64,000 nt of DNA from Cytidiella melzeri (GCA_022592445.1 JABYQR010000138.1:44860-108859), one strand, 5' to 3'. Counted from the first letter of the stretch, positions 1-11,128 are shown. Numbers and translations are program-made. Notes: generated from the sequence alone by a model not told the origin.

Positions 1-148
1 ACTACTCAAATTCACTCGCATGCAGGCGGCACACTGCCACCGAAGTACCGACCTATACGCGCATTATCCGGGACGTCACTGCCTGCGCCCAAACATATAA
101 TTAGAGGCGAAATGTCCTCTCAATGTCACAGCTTTAACCACCCCTATT

Positions 149-982
149 ATGGCCAAGCTCTCCGCACTCGTATATCTCGTCGCCGTCGCCAGTTTTGTGA
201 GCGCCTCCACGGTTTCTGAGAAGAGAGCTACAGGTGGATACGTGCAGAGTGCCTCTGGCACAGCGTCGTTCACCCAATACTCCGGATGCGGCTCTCCTGG
301 TGCGTCTCTATTCCACGAGTCTGATCTGAAGCTAATTTGTAGGCAGCGTGCGGTATCTCTGCCAGTGGATTCACTGCTGCCGTCAACCAGCTCACGTTTG
401 GTTCGGCGCCGGGATCTGGAGCTGGTGATGCCTGTGGTCGCTGCTTTTCTCTCACCGGAACCAAAGACCCTTACTCGCCCAACTATACCGGACCTTTTGG
501 CAAGACTATTGTAGTCAAAGTCACCGACCTTTGCCCCGTCTCAGGTAACGAGGAGTGGTGTGGCCAAACGCAGAGTAACCCCCTTAATCAGCACTCGGAG
601 CCATTCCAGCACGTTTGTTTATATTCATTCTACTTGTAAGGCACTAATGTCAATCATAGTTTCGATATCTGTGAGGATACTGGAGCAGCTGCGCAATTTT
701 TCCCCAGTGGTACGAGTTTACATCGTCCACATCATGACACACATTCGGTCTGACAATCGTTTGCAGGCCACGGTGCCCTCACCGGAACCTTCCAAGAGGT
801 CTCCTGCTCCCAGTGGTCTGGCTCAGATGGCAGCTCGCTTTGGAACGGAGCCTGTCTCAGTGGTGAAACCGCTTCCAACTGGCCGTCAACCGCTTGTGGT
901 AACAAGGGTGGGTTTATAAAAGTTCTCATTACACCAGCGCACTGAAACCGTCCGCTGCGTTTCAGGCACTGCACCTTCGTAA
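149..982 (+). CDS. GH45 endoglucanase (subfamily C, Phanerochaete Cel45A-like)
   Basis: Secreted beta-1,4-endoglucanase that cuts cellulose or related glucans outside the cell. The protein starts with a hydrophobic signal peptide and a KR pro-site just before ATGGYVQ. It then carries the GH45C landmarks SGCGSPACG, AGDACGRCF, VVKVTDLCP, FDICEDTG, SGHGALTGTF and a C-terminal ACGNKGTAPS. Five exons are read: 149-299, 347-608, 660-709, 767-907 and 966-982. They sum to 621 nt, giving 206 aa, normal for the family; no cellulose-binding module is present. The second intron (609-659) only restores the conserved PFHFDIC if it begins with GC, so it is probably a GC-AG intron. The gene converges on the DNA polymerase kappa gene, with 112 bp between stops. 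Identification rests on recalled family motifs and is strong. Confidence 0.93.
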
Positions 983-1094
983 TTATGTCCAAAGATGGGG
1001 CCAGAACTAAGACTACATTCCTAGCAGTACAACGCGGGAGTCTTTACAAAAATAAGAACAAATGTGTAATGAGGCTCGGGTGAAGCCCGAGTCA

Positions 1095-3854
1095 TCAACG
1101 TCTACTGGTTGGCTTCGCCCATGACTGCAGCGTGTTGGTCGATGGTTTGAGTTTGCGGGGTGCACCTCCAGATGCCGCAGCTTGTGCCTCCCGTATCGCG
1201 CCTTTACTGAGGCAGAAGTCGATGTGAGCATTCAGCCCCTGATTGTCCGTTTCCATGGTCTTGGCACAAAGTGGACAGAGATGAGTTGTGACGCCGATCG
1301 CTCCTTCCAACGCTACACCCGTGGGCGAATCGCTCACAGGCAGGAGGCCGCTCGGTGATTTAACATGACTGTTGCTGCTTTCAGCAGAAGAGAGAGGCTT
1401 AGTGACGAACCGGCCGCCCTTTGACGAGCTTGCAACGGTACTTGCAGGCGCGGATACAGGGGGTCTGCGCTTATTGTCTCCAGACTGAGGTTCCGATGGA
1501 TATTCGTCCGCTTCAGACTCAGTGTCGTCGTCAACAATTGGCATGGATTCTTCATAACCGTCTTGGGACAAGCTCGGGGTGTCTTCGTTGGATTCGAACT
1601 TGCGTTTCTTTCTCGGCAAAGTCGAGGTGCTTGAGCTCTCGAAGAACTACCGAGTAACGATGTAAGCCCACGCGAACGAGTCATTCAATATCCGTCTCAG
1701 GGACTGACCCTCTTAATGCTCCCCGGTTTTGCTTCGGAATCCTGGCGAAGGTCCTTCAGCTTTGTGACACGAAGGCCGATTAGACGAAGTTTCAAGGGCA
1801 GTTCAGGCAAAAGTAGCTCCTTTCCTATCTAAACGCCGACGTTCAGAAACCACGACGTAAAGATGCGAGCATGTCGACAAACCGCGAATAAATCTTCCTT
1901 CTTGGTTGATATCCATCTGTCAAACGACTTTGCTCGAGTGAACACTAATGCAATGAAAATCAACATGAAAGGTAGGTGCAGAGTCGGGGAAGAACGAGAA
2001 CCTTGGTAAGTGTCCAGTTTGTACTTCAGAGTAACCGTTTTACCAGTCCAGCCAGTGCGTTCCATGTCCTCTTCCAATTCAGCAGCAACTTCTTCCAGCT
2101 TCGCCAAAATTTTGTCTTTCTCCTGTATGGAATGAAACGTTCTGTAGTTGAAAGTCAATGAATATTACATCACGAGACTGGGATGAAGCAAACCGTTCAG
2201 CGCCGATGCTCTTCCTCTCCTCTCGCTGCAACGGTTGGACTACGTTAGAGGCAATTCCGAGATAGGTTTGCAGAAGGAACATAAGCCCAAATTGCTTATC
2301 CATGAGTGAAACAGTAGCGCGATGTGTGTAGATATCTCCGCAGGTCTAGACATTCACGTGGGTTGAGATTTCGCTATAAAGGGAGAGGAGGAGAGGGGTT
2401 ACCTTAATCCCTATCGAGTCCAGAAGCCTCTCGTTCACCCTACCTACGCCAGGGATCTTACGTATTGGAAGATCCCGCATAAATGCTTTGACAGCATCAC
2501 GATTGAAATCAAGCATAAACTGTCCGTTCGGTTTGTTCTGCGGTAGGAAGTCAGTACTGATAGCATCCCTGCTTCCATGTCTGGAATTGACTGACCTTAT
2601 CTGAACAGATCTAAGTACTTTAAGCAGGTAACACGACTGTCGTAATCCCATGGACACTCCACTTACTTTGGCTAACATCTAAGTTCTTTTTAGCCAGCGA
2701 ACCGTGTCTTGGGTGTCATCATGCGACACACCTTGTTAGGTGCTATTCCCGCGCTAACCGTTAGCCCAGTCTCCCTGTGCACAACGTCTCGCATTTCCTG
2801 TACACAATCAGCAGCAGAGACTAGATGCTCTTCGCAGAAGTCTGTTATGCTAAAACAGAACAAACTATTATAGCAACGTGCATGCCAGCTTGAAATGGTA
2901 CTTACTTCAAGTATCCTTCGTCACACCCACCAGGTTGCATGCTAGGATCGTATCGTCGAAAAATATTCATGACCGACTTGGAAAGATCCATGTAGCGCGG
3001 AAAATGGGTCGATACTACAATCAGCTCTGGACATAGTTTCTTCGCGATAAATTCTAATGGGCCAGGGAAATCAATCATATAGCGTATCTGCATTGATATT
3101 CACATACCAGCCATCCCAGAGCGCACGCCCCGCTTTCTGGCTTCGTACGATGCTGTAGATACAACTCCGTGTCCGACCTGCCGGGTAATTATCCACACGA
3201 CATGTCTTTTTCATAGCGGACTCACTGCAAACGGCTTTCCCTGCAGAGAGGGATCATCCAGTAGCTCTACACTAGCGTAGAAGGCATCCATATCAACGTG
3301 AACTATTATTTGCGTTAAGTCTCGTTGAGCCTCCATTTTTTCGAGCTACTCTTGAGAGATCGGACCGATTTTCATCAATCACCAATTGGAAAGATTTACC
3401 AGTTGATCCACAGACGATTCAAGCTTTGCTAGGGGATAATGACCCACGTGAACAATGGCTAATGAGTCTGGAGATGGGTCATAAGCATACCAATGTCTGC
3501 CCCGCGCACAGCGTCATCGCGTAGCTTGAGTATTCGAGTTATTCGCTCAGTGAGATCTTTGTCCTTGCGTTTCTCATTCTGTAGTAACAGTGAGTTGTGA
3601 TTGTTTCAAATACTAGAGTGATTCCTTGACCTCGTAGAACTTCGATCCTTTGGAAGCGTCTGCGATTATTCTATTGATCTCCGTTTGATCTGTGGCAAGA
3701 CTGGCAACAGGGATTCCCTCAGTAACACACAGCTTATATGATACCTATCGGCTTACCCTGCCTTCATGCTTGATGGACCTGCAAGTCGCCTCAGAAAGCT
3801 AGCTGTGTCCTGCGATGGACCAGAATCAGAGTCATGAGCCACAGGGGTCCTCAT
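1095..3854 (-). CDS. DNA polymerase kappa (Y-family, DinB) with UBZ zinc finger
   Basis: Translesion DNA polymerase acting at stalled replication forks in the nucleus. About ten exons can be followed. The N-clasp reads [17 protein letters not shown] and [16 protein letters not shown]. The palm has [13 protein letters not shown] (metal-binding Asp), [16 protein letters not shown], and the second acidic pair in GCDEGYLNITDFC. The helix-hairpin-helix/thumb region is [15 protein letters not shown]. After the little-finger domain ([15 protein letters not shown]) come an acidic low-complexity linker and a C2HC ubiquitin-binding finger ([11 protein letters not shown]...HIDFC). The start at 3854 gives [16 protein letters not shown] and joins the clasp through a good intron. 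The palm motif has Gly where relatives usually have Ala (DEAYL). A DNA transposon terminus lies 96 bp upstream of the start, inside the likely promoter. Confidence 0.9.
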
Positions 3855-3951
3855 TATGATTGCCCTGAAACCTCGAGTGGTTGAGGTGTCGAGGGAATGC
3901 TACTGCAATGTTGCTTCGTCAAGCTCGGGTGTTCAAGACGCAATCCCGATA

Positions 3952-4044
3952 CAGCCGTTTGCATATTTTCGTGAAACTCGCGCGGATTTTTTTGCCGTGT
4001 TTAATCTTATTTGTCCGGCCAAACAGAGTGACATGTGACAAGAC
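3952..4044 (+). repeat. Left terminal inverted repeat of the Tc1/mariner-like element
   Basis: The first 41 nt match the reverse complement of 11237-11277 exactly. Similarity then continues with small differences to about 4044 (shared blocks CCGTGTTT, TTATTTGTC/TATATTTGTC and CAAGACG). A TA dinucleotide precedes it. Confidence 0.88.
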
Positions 4045-4100
4045 GCGCGACGCGATTGCTCTCATCTCCTGGTACGACGGAGTTGAAGAAGACATCAAAT

Positions 4101-7100
4101 ATGTCTGCACCAGGCCCAGACCACCTGTCATGGTTCTGGCTGAAACGCATTGTCATTCAAGGCCCTTATGACTTTAGTTGCAAGGACTTTGAGGATAAAG
4201 GAGATGCTACAGCAGCATCTAGGGTCCGGCATCTGTTTAACGGATGCATTAAGTTTGGTGTGTTCCCGTCTGCATTCAAAGAGTCAAAGACAGTGATCAT
4301 ACCCAAACCAAATAAGCCGGATTACACGAAGCCCAAAGCGTATCGTCCGATAGTCTTGCTAAATTGTATTGGCAAGTTGTTAGAGAAAGTCATAGCGAAG
4401 CGATTACAATTTGAGTCGCAGAAGTTTGGCATTACTCATCCTTGCCAGTTTGGCGGAACGATGCAGCATTCAACTACGGATGCGGGAGTGCAAGTTGTTC
4501 ACAACGTGCGAGAAGGATGGGCGAGGAATAGGTTGTCCTCTGCTCTTCTGGTAGACGTGGCGCAGTTTTTCCCGTCGGTCAACCACACTATAGCCACTGG
4601 CGTGTTTAGACGGCAGGGCTTTAATTCAAAAATCTGCAACTTCTTTGAGGATTACTTCAGGGGCCGTATGACCAAATTCTGCTTCCAGGGGTCTGAGACA
4701 GACCCTAAGGATTGTTCGGTAGGAGCAGGGCAGGGCGCTGTCTTATCTCCACCGTTAACAGCATTGTACCTAGCTCCGGCTCTACATCATGTGGCGCCCA
4801 CGAACCAGGTGCTTGAGGGGGATCAAACCCTGCAATTCTTTGTCGATGATGGGTGGATACATGTATTTGGCCCTCCAATGGCAAAAGCGCACATTAACCA
4901 ACAACTTATAGCAAACGCTAGGTTGCTGGAACGCATATATGTAAAAATGACCGATGCCATGAGAATGGCAGGGTTAGAAGTAGAAGGGGATAAGACCGAA
5001 CTTATCCATTTCAGAAATAGCACCAAACCTTGGAGCCCAGGTGAACCTTTGGGCCCAAGTGTGAATTTGCCAAGCCATGACGGGACAGTAATTGTCATTA
5101 AGCCTAAGGAGGTTGTACGATACCTGGGCTTCTTTTTCACTCCTAGACTTACATGGAGGGAGCACATAAGACGGTATGCTAACAAGGCGTGTAGCACTGT
5201 CAATGCGTTGCGATTACTTGGTAATTCTCAACGAGGATTTAATCCTTATCATAAGAGACGGTTATACATCTCTAACGTGCTTCCAGTCTTACTCTATGGT
5301 GCACAACTGTGGTGGGATCCCAATTGGAAGCGACAGAAATGGATTGCGAAAGAGCTTCAACTTGCTCAGTCGCGAGCTGCGAGGTGGATCACAGGTGGCT
5401 TTAAGACCACTCCGATTGGTGCACTCGAGATAATGGCTGGGCTCATTCCCATCCGACACCAAGTAGACAAATTTATGTCGAAAGCTGCTCTTAGAGTGAG
5501 AACAGTGCATCGAGGTCACCCCCTCCGGGCTAATCTCCCGGCGGAGTGGGCGACAAACGATGCAAATTGTCGCATGCCTTTTCCTTTGGGGGCACGACGA
5601 TATAAAGTGGATTCGCCTTTGGCGCACATCCATAGAATAGGGATGACTTCAGACGAAGCCTTTGATCCTGTTGATGTTGAAAACTGGCCTGGTAAACGCA
5701 TTCTAGATGAGTTCCAGGACAGAATCAAGTTCTTTGTGGATGCGCCTAACAAATCCTCCAACGATTTTAAGTCGTGGGTGGATGGAGATCTGAAACCTCG
5801 AATTGAGTTCGCAGAACATAATGAAGACATTCGTTCAGTTTGGACTGACGGATCTCTTATATGGGATGGGTCTGCAAGAAGACGCAAGTCAGGAGCAGCC
5901 TGGACTACACGACACATGGGTGTAACTCTTACTAGGAAACACACCCCTATGGGCAATTCTGGCGTATATGACGCTGAAATTTGCGCTCTTGCTATGGGTA
6001 TTAGTGATGCTGTCATGAACATTCCTGATAGTATCACTGAAATCCACCTCTTTGCTGACAACAAGTCTGCATTGCAATCCATCCTGAAGCCAAATGTTGG
6101 CCCAGGACAGATGATGCGTTTGGTAGCGTGCCGAAGGGTGCGAGACTTCTTGAGCGCAAACCCTGCACGCTATGTGGGGCTGCATTGGGTACCAAGTCAC
6201 ATTGGCCTCGCACTCAACGAGGACATGGACAAATTTGCCAAAGAGGCTACAGAAAAACCACAACCGAGATTTACCTCGTGGAGTGTGGCACGTCAAGACA
6301 AAGATGCAATGGCTATTAAACGGTGGCATCGTCTTATGAAAGACTTTGATTACAAAGGGCACAGCAACGTTATTAAAACGTCTGAATTCAAGGGAGTGAC
6401 ACCAGTAGCCAAACGGCATTGGTGGTTGAAAAACCTTGGCGGAGCTCAGTCAGCGTTGTATAACGTTGATAAGCCTGATAATACAGTGGGTGTGGCGGAA
6501 TATGCTGCTGCTACACGTCTCATCTCAGGACACATGCCTATTGGCGAGTTCCGTGAAAGATTTCACCTGGAGGGCCCCGCGGAATGTGCGTGTGGCGCTA
6601 TTGAAACTCGAAAGCATCTGCTGGACGAGTGTCTTTTGTGGTACCATGCTTGGAGACCACCTGACCCATACAACCAAGAGGAGCTAGCAGCTCTTGCGAG
6701 TATGGATTCTGCAGATTTCCAAAACTGCACACAGTCGTTTGGACAAAACGAACTCCTTGTGTTCTTGATCATGAACCCCATGGCAGGAACTTTTGAATGG
6801 GCTAAGCTGGTGGAAACGAGAACCTCAGATTTAGCTGCAAATTGTTTCAACTCCTACGCGGTAACACGAGTATGGGCTGAGACAATACTTAAACAAACAG
6901 TGTTTGGTGCCCACACCAAGTGGAAACCGATCGATTACAGTCCCAAATCCCACCGGCAGTTCATGCGCGAAGTGTGGAGATCAGGACATGAGTGGACTAT
7001 AAGGACGCTCATACACAAAGGGGAGGCTTCTGAGGAGCAGAAGCGTGACCCAATATTGAAGGTGAAGAAGCCGAAGGAGAAACATATTCCGGCGGATGAT

Positions 7101-7511
7101 CACCATGCCAAGGCGGAAGCTGAGGCCAATGCTAGGTCGGAGGAGGACAGAGCAAAGTTCGTCGACTGGTTTTTTAGAAATCTAACAGACGACCTGGAGT
7201 TCAAATCTCTATACTCCAGTTGGTGGGGGCCGCAGAGGGAGCGGCAATACCTTGCTAATGGAAGGCCAGCGGATGCGCTGGATTTCGGAGAGGATGAGTT
7301 TCGCCTTCCTGTGGCAAACAGTGATTCCAATTCGAGACGCGATGGTCATCATGAGGACGGTGGCGAGGTCGACCCCTTGCTGTCGGAATCTACACGGTGG
7401 CGGGCGAACCCCAGTCAGACAGGACGTTTGGCTTGGGGGGAACCCACGGATGCGGGTTGGGGTGTTCTCTACCCTGCATCCGGCGAAGGAACCCTTCACC
7501 TAAGTGAGTGA
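4101..7511 (+). CDS. LINE ORF2 remnant: reverse transcriptase plus RNase H
   Basis: Open frame of a non-LTR retrotransposon polyprotein, N-terminally truncated. It starts in the reverse-transcriptase entry motif (SAPGPDHLSWFW). The polymerase region includes YRPIVLLNCIGKLLEK, GAGQGAVLSPPL and a catalytic box FVDDG, in place of the common YADD. An RNase H domain follows, with VWTDGS, YDAEICAL, LFADNKSAL and LHWVPSHIGLALNEDMDK. Next is a Cys/His cluster, CACGAIETRKHLLDEC, typical of Tad/I-like elements. The frame stays open upstream through the target duplication to about 4035 by chance. The first ATG inside the element is 4101. The chain cannot retrotranspose alone because the endonuclease is absent. 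Confidence 0.9.
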   Translation: MSAPGPDHLSWFWLKRIVIQGPYDFSCKDFEDKGDATAASRVRHLFNGCIKFGVFPSAFKESKTVIIPKPNKPDYTKPKAYRPIVLLNCIGKLLEKVIAKRLQFESQKFGITHPCQFGGTMQHSTTDAGVQVVHNVREGWARNRLSSALLVDVAQFFPSVNHTIATGVFRRQGFNSKICNFFEDYFRGRMTKFCFQGSETDPKDCSVGAGQGAVLSPPLTALYLAPALHHVAPTNQVLEGDQTLQFFVDDGWIHVFGPPMAKAHINQQLIANARLLERIYVKMTDAMRMAGLEVEGDKTELIHFRNSTKPWSPGEPLGPSVNLPSHDGTVIVIKPKEVVRYLGFFFTPRLTWREHIRRYANKACSTVNALRLLGNSQRGFNPYHKRRLYISNVLPVLLYGAQLWWDPNWKRQKWIAKELQLAQSRAARWITGGFKTTPIGALEIMAGLIPIRHQVDKFMSKAALRVRTVHRGHPLRANLPAEWATNDANCRMPFPLGARRYKVDSPLAHIHRIGMTSDEAFDPVDVENWPGKRILDEFQDRIKFFVDAPNKSSNDFKSWVDGDLKPRIEFAEHNEDIRSVWTDGSLIWDGSARRRKSGAAWTTRHMGVTLTRKHTPMGNSGVYDAEICALAMGISDAVMNIPDSITEIHLFADNKSALQSILKPNVGPGQMMRLVACRRVRDFLSANPARYVGLHWVPSHIGLALNEDMDKFAKEATEKPQPRFTSWSVARQDKDAMAIKRWHRLMKDFDYKGHSNVIKTSEFKGVTPVAKRHWWLKNLGGAQSALYNVDKPDNTVGVAEYAAATRLISGHMPIGEFRERFHLEGPAECACGAIETRKHLLDECLLWYHAWRPPDPYNQEELAALASMDSADFQNCTQSFGQNELLVFLIMNPMAGTFEWAKLVETRTSDLAANCFNSYAVTRVWAETILKQTVFGAHTKWKPIDYSPKSHRQFMREVWRSGHEWTIRTLIHKGEASEEQKRDPILKVKKPKEKHIPADDHHAKAEAEANARSEEDRAKFVDWFFRNLTDDLEFKSLYSSWWGPQRERQYLANGRPADALDFGEDEFRLPVANSDSNSRRDGHHEDGGEVDPLLSESTRWRANPSQTGRLAWGEPTDAGWGVLYPASGEGTLHLSE

Positions 7512-7942
7512 AAGGGCTTTTGTGTGCCATAACCTGGCATGTTGGTGAATGTTGTGTTTCTTCAACGGAGGGGGGGTTATTTTCTCTTTCTGCGTAGTAG
7601 CGACAACGCGCTTAGACGGGGCTAAGTCATCAGGCCTAGGACACACCACATTCAACCGTCCTGAAAAAACCGTCAGAAAGTAGCAGTTGCAGCGGGCACT
7701 CGCAGCCGCAGGCCAACATGGGGCCGGGGGTCTATGTCTCCCTTTCTGTTTCTGCCAAGTATAGGTTGTGACACTTGGGCGGTGCCTGAACACCACTGCC
7801 TCGCTGTCCGGTCCGCACCACTCATCCGAGGACTGTATAAAACAACCCACAATCGGGACGGGCGCTGGCAGCCGTTTCATGGTTTCGGATTATGGTCTCA
7901 CATGTAACTACGTTACGCACGGACCTTTATAAACTTGGATAT
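7512..7942 (+). other. 3' untranslated region of the LINE
   Basis: About 430 nt between the ORF stop and the poly(A) run. No coding pattern or further domain was recognised. Confidence 0.7.
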
Positions 7943-8307
7943 AAAAAAAAAAAAAATCTCCTGGTACGACTAGGCCCGACTCTTCAACGCTGTAGACAGC
8001 GTGCTCTGTCCGAGCATGTTACAGCACTGTCACAAGCATCTACAGTGCTCGACGCCTCAAACTGGTGAGTTGCCGCCCCACCAGTACATATGGTGCTGAC
8101 CGCTAAGTATTTTGTGCCGGCTGAGACAGCTGAGCACCCACTGTCTAGTGCAGTCGCTATCTCGCTTGGGTTGTCATGGTCGTCATTGGTGCCAGATGGA
8201 GAGAACGTTGGAGCATGAGGAGCTGCCTGGTTCATAAAAACGAGCAGGTAAGCCCATAGCTCTTCGTTCGAGTGCCCTCACTTGTTCATTCTTGTACTCA
8301 TATCAGC

Positions 8308-9979
8308 ATGCCCAACCCTTGGTCCGGCCCAGCAAGCTCTCGCCCGCAAGGTTCTGCATTTCATGAGCTTGTGGTACTTCCCACCCTTGTACCGCACCTT
8401 GCACGGCCTCTTCCTGGTATGATTGTGTCCCTTCCCTCGCTGTGAATACTAACTATTACATCTCAGATGCCCCAGAAGCACAAGAAGTGTTGGTGGGCAC
8501 TTCCGCTGCTGAAAGATCTGTCAGCGCCCGACCGGATGCCGATGAGAATGACGGCGCAGAAGTCGCCGCAGTCAAAGCTCCTGGTTTGTTTTCTACAACC
8601 GCAACGGAAACGCGCTTCGTGCGTACTGATTCATCTCTATTCAGATTGCCTTTTCTTTGTTCTTGTCACTATCCACTGGCGCGTGTCCAGTCGGGACGTG
8701 CCGTCAAGATGGCCAAACAGCAGGACACAAAACAGGTCTCCGCACAGACACCTGTCTTGAGGCTTGCTTGTGCCGAGTTCGTCACACTCGCACTCTCGGC
8801 GCATGGCTACGAGGACCGATATGTACCTGGGCCAATCAGTGGGCCCGGAATGAAAGTGTATTGGACAGGATACCCAGGCGGGAAGGCAAATGCGCCCACC
8901 GTTTCAAATGACAAGGACTGGGCTGTTCTATGCCGCCAACTGGGTACGACACGTGGATCAATCAATAGCATCTCAGTCACGTTCGATCTTGAGGCCATGG
9001 ACGGTTTCAAAACTCGTAAGCGTGTAAGTTGTTATCTCTATAGCTGTGTATTATTACTGACAGAGATGTTTACAGCCTCTCAGCCTGGATGGGCATGACA
9101 GCCGTCTCGAGATGGCGTCCGGAACTAGAGTATGTCTGTGGTTATATATCTGTGTCACCCTCACTGACATTTGTTCCAAGGTCCCATCAGCAAACGACTA
9201 CTCGCAGGAAACCCGCGCAATTGCTTAGGCAATCAAAGCAATCAAGGCACACTGGGACTGTGGCCTGCATGGTGGTCACTGCTACCTTAGTGCAGACGCT
9301 ACTCATGTTATCCTCAACCTGTTTTGACTCAAACAATGGGGTGCAGCTAATGTAAGTCAGCATGATTCATGTATACATTTTTCACTAATCCCTTATATAG
9401 GTTGCTGAAGCTCGCTCGCCCATGGAACCTCCTCCCCAGGTTCTCCTCCTTGAGTGGACCGGTACTGTCAACACTGCAGGCTCCTCCAGTCTGAGCAGTG
9501 CAGCATCGAGACCCCGCGGCCGTGCAGGTCCGAACCCAGCCACGACACCTTCGACATCTATGACAGACATGAATAGTCTGTTACTCGGCCTTGCCACCCC
9601 CCTTATCACTATGGCCATGCAACAGATGTCCTCATGGCACCCCAACTCGCCTTCACATTGCCCGGCTGCAGTTACACATCCCCGCTCACCTGTGACTCCA
9701 TCTCGTGACCCCCACTCTTCACCTCTGCCTCCCGTTGATGATGAACTTCGCCTCTGTCTCGAGGCTTTCGGTTGTGCAAAGCACCTTGTCCCGGATGTTG
9801 TGGCACGCGCTCTCGCTGGCCTCAATGATGCTGCTTACTCATCTGACACTATTGACAATCCGACTGTTGAGCATCTGCAAGAACTTACAGGCTTGCCAGA
9901 AGGTCAGGCCTATCAGCTTCGACGCTTCGCTGCTGCTTGGTCGGGTAAGATTGAGGCAAAGCGTGCTCACCATGCTTGA
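8308..9979 (+). pseudogene. Companion gene of the Tc1/mariner-like element (decayed, function unknown)
   Basis: A multi-exon plus-strand gene can be followed from ATG 8308 to a stop at 9979. The first exon ends in LARPLP before a GT-AG intron, then an Ala/Glu-rich stretch (APEAQEVLVGTSAAERS). A compact domain follows, containing YVPGPISGPGMKVYWTG, YPGGKANAPTVSNDKDW and INSISVTFDLEAMDGF. The middle part has WDCGLHGGHCYL; the C terminus has LQELTGLPEGQAYQLRRF and WSGKIEAKRA. Two in-frame stops interrupt it, near 9226 (after TRAIA) and 9328 (after LNLF), so this copy is broken. The layout recalls a hypothetical gene family I have seen in Agaricomycete genomes, but I know no function. Conserved splice sites and reading frame around the stops show it was once a real gene carried by the transposon. 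Confidence 0.65.
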
Positions 9980-10111
9980 ATCACAGGCCAATTATCTTTT
10001 TTTTAATTCTGCATGTCTCTTTCTCGCATACATCCTCTTTAGTGATCAACTTAATTCTGTCTTCATGTACATATGGTTGTTCTGTATCTATTCTGCTAGC
10101 CTACTCTGAGT

Positions 10112-11128
10112 TTATGTCATGTACCCACAATCTTTGAACCATCCTTCCGTGTCCATCTCCGTCACTGACATGGTGGCCTGGTGTATGAGCCAGGGAAGCT
10201 GCTCTGTTCCTGTCAGCTGGCCCTCGTGACGGCGAAGCCATACTTTGATAGCAGAAAAGGCCTCTTCAATGGGGTTGAGATCAGGGGAATATGGTGGGAG
10301 GTAGATGAGTTGGGCACCACACTCATCCTCAATAAGAGCCCGCACATCTTCGTCGTGATGAATAGTACAGTTATCCATCCATGATTACTATACTACGAGG
10401 TCCTGGGAAAGGATTAAGCTTTGGAGCCTGCAATAACTCTTAGCTTCATGAAGTTCAGATATAAATCTATTGACTACACACCACCTGCTGCTGTAAAAAC
10501 ATGAGAAAAGTCTCCTTTGTTACTGAGCCCTCCCCAGCATACCTCCTCTCCATAGAGCTGGAAGCAGAGAGTATCGAACTCCACGTAGTAGAGTTGAACG
10601 CTCAACACAAGGTTGGCCTTGTTCAGACCAACTGTAGCGTTGCTGTGCAGTATGATTGTCGATGGCGCTCTCATCGAGAAAGACAAAGAGATTGGGGTCT
10701 TTGTATTGCGCCATTTCCACTTCCCACAGCTGACGGAGCTCTTCATCTCGCTCAGCTGCTACCTGATTGACCTTTTTGTGGGTCAGCACAAGATCGCGTA
10801 TTGTACGTGAGAGTATGGCAACTGAGACTTGAACTCTGCGCACAGCACGAAGCTTTGCCTGTAGCTCGTCGAGAAACCCAGTACCCTTTATCTCAACAAA
10901 TGCCTTGACGTATTGGAGATCACCTGTGTTGAGTACAGGAGGTCGGCCCCGCTGCTTTGCAGAAGGGTTATCGATCATGCCATGGTCCCGATAATTGTTG
11001 ATGACCTTCGAGACAACTTGTCCAATGGAGACACGAGCGGTCTGAGAGATCCAAGTCTCAGTCCGCCCATCTACAAAGTACCATAGGACGATTCTCGCTT
11101 TCAAGTCGTCTGAGATAGGTGGTGCCAT
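10112..11128 (-). pseudogene. Tc1/mariner-type DDE transposase (frameshifted)
   Basis: Starts MAPPISDDLKARIVLWY with a helix-turn-helix region (ISQTARVSIGQVVSKVI), followed by the catalytic core. The first Asp is in FVFLDESAID, the second in MDNCTIHHDED, and the Asp/Glu block is YLPPYSPDLNPIEEAF. At least two frameshifts break it: one near 10535-10550, where EGSVTKETFLMFLQQQ continues in another frame, and a GGAT duplication near 10375 just before MDNC. A 50-60 nt intron lies between these. It is convergent with the companion gene, with 132 nt between their ends. The copy is not expected to be active. Confidence 0.85.

Larger units (their letters stand above)
4079..7955 (+). mobile_element. 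5'-truncated non-LTR retrotransposon (LINE) with poly(A) tail
   Basis: The insert is bounded by a perfect 15 bp target-site duplication, ATCTCCTGGTACGAC, at 4064-4078 and 7956-7970, and ends in a poly(A) run (7943-7956; the last A is shared with the duplication). It begins inside the reverse-transcriptase region, so the upstream gag-like ORF and the endonuclease are missing. This is the classic outcome of incomplete target-primed reverse transcription. The remaining ORF is uninterrupted and the duplication is identical, which suggests a recent insertion. It sits inside the Tc1/mariner-like element and is therefore younger than it. Confidence 0.93.
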
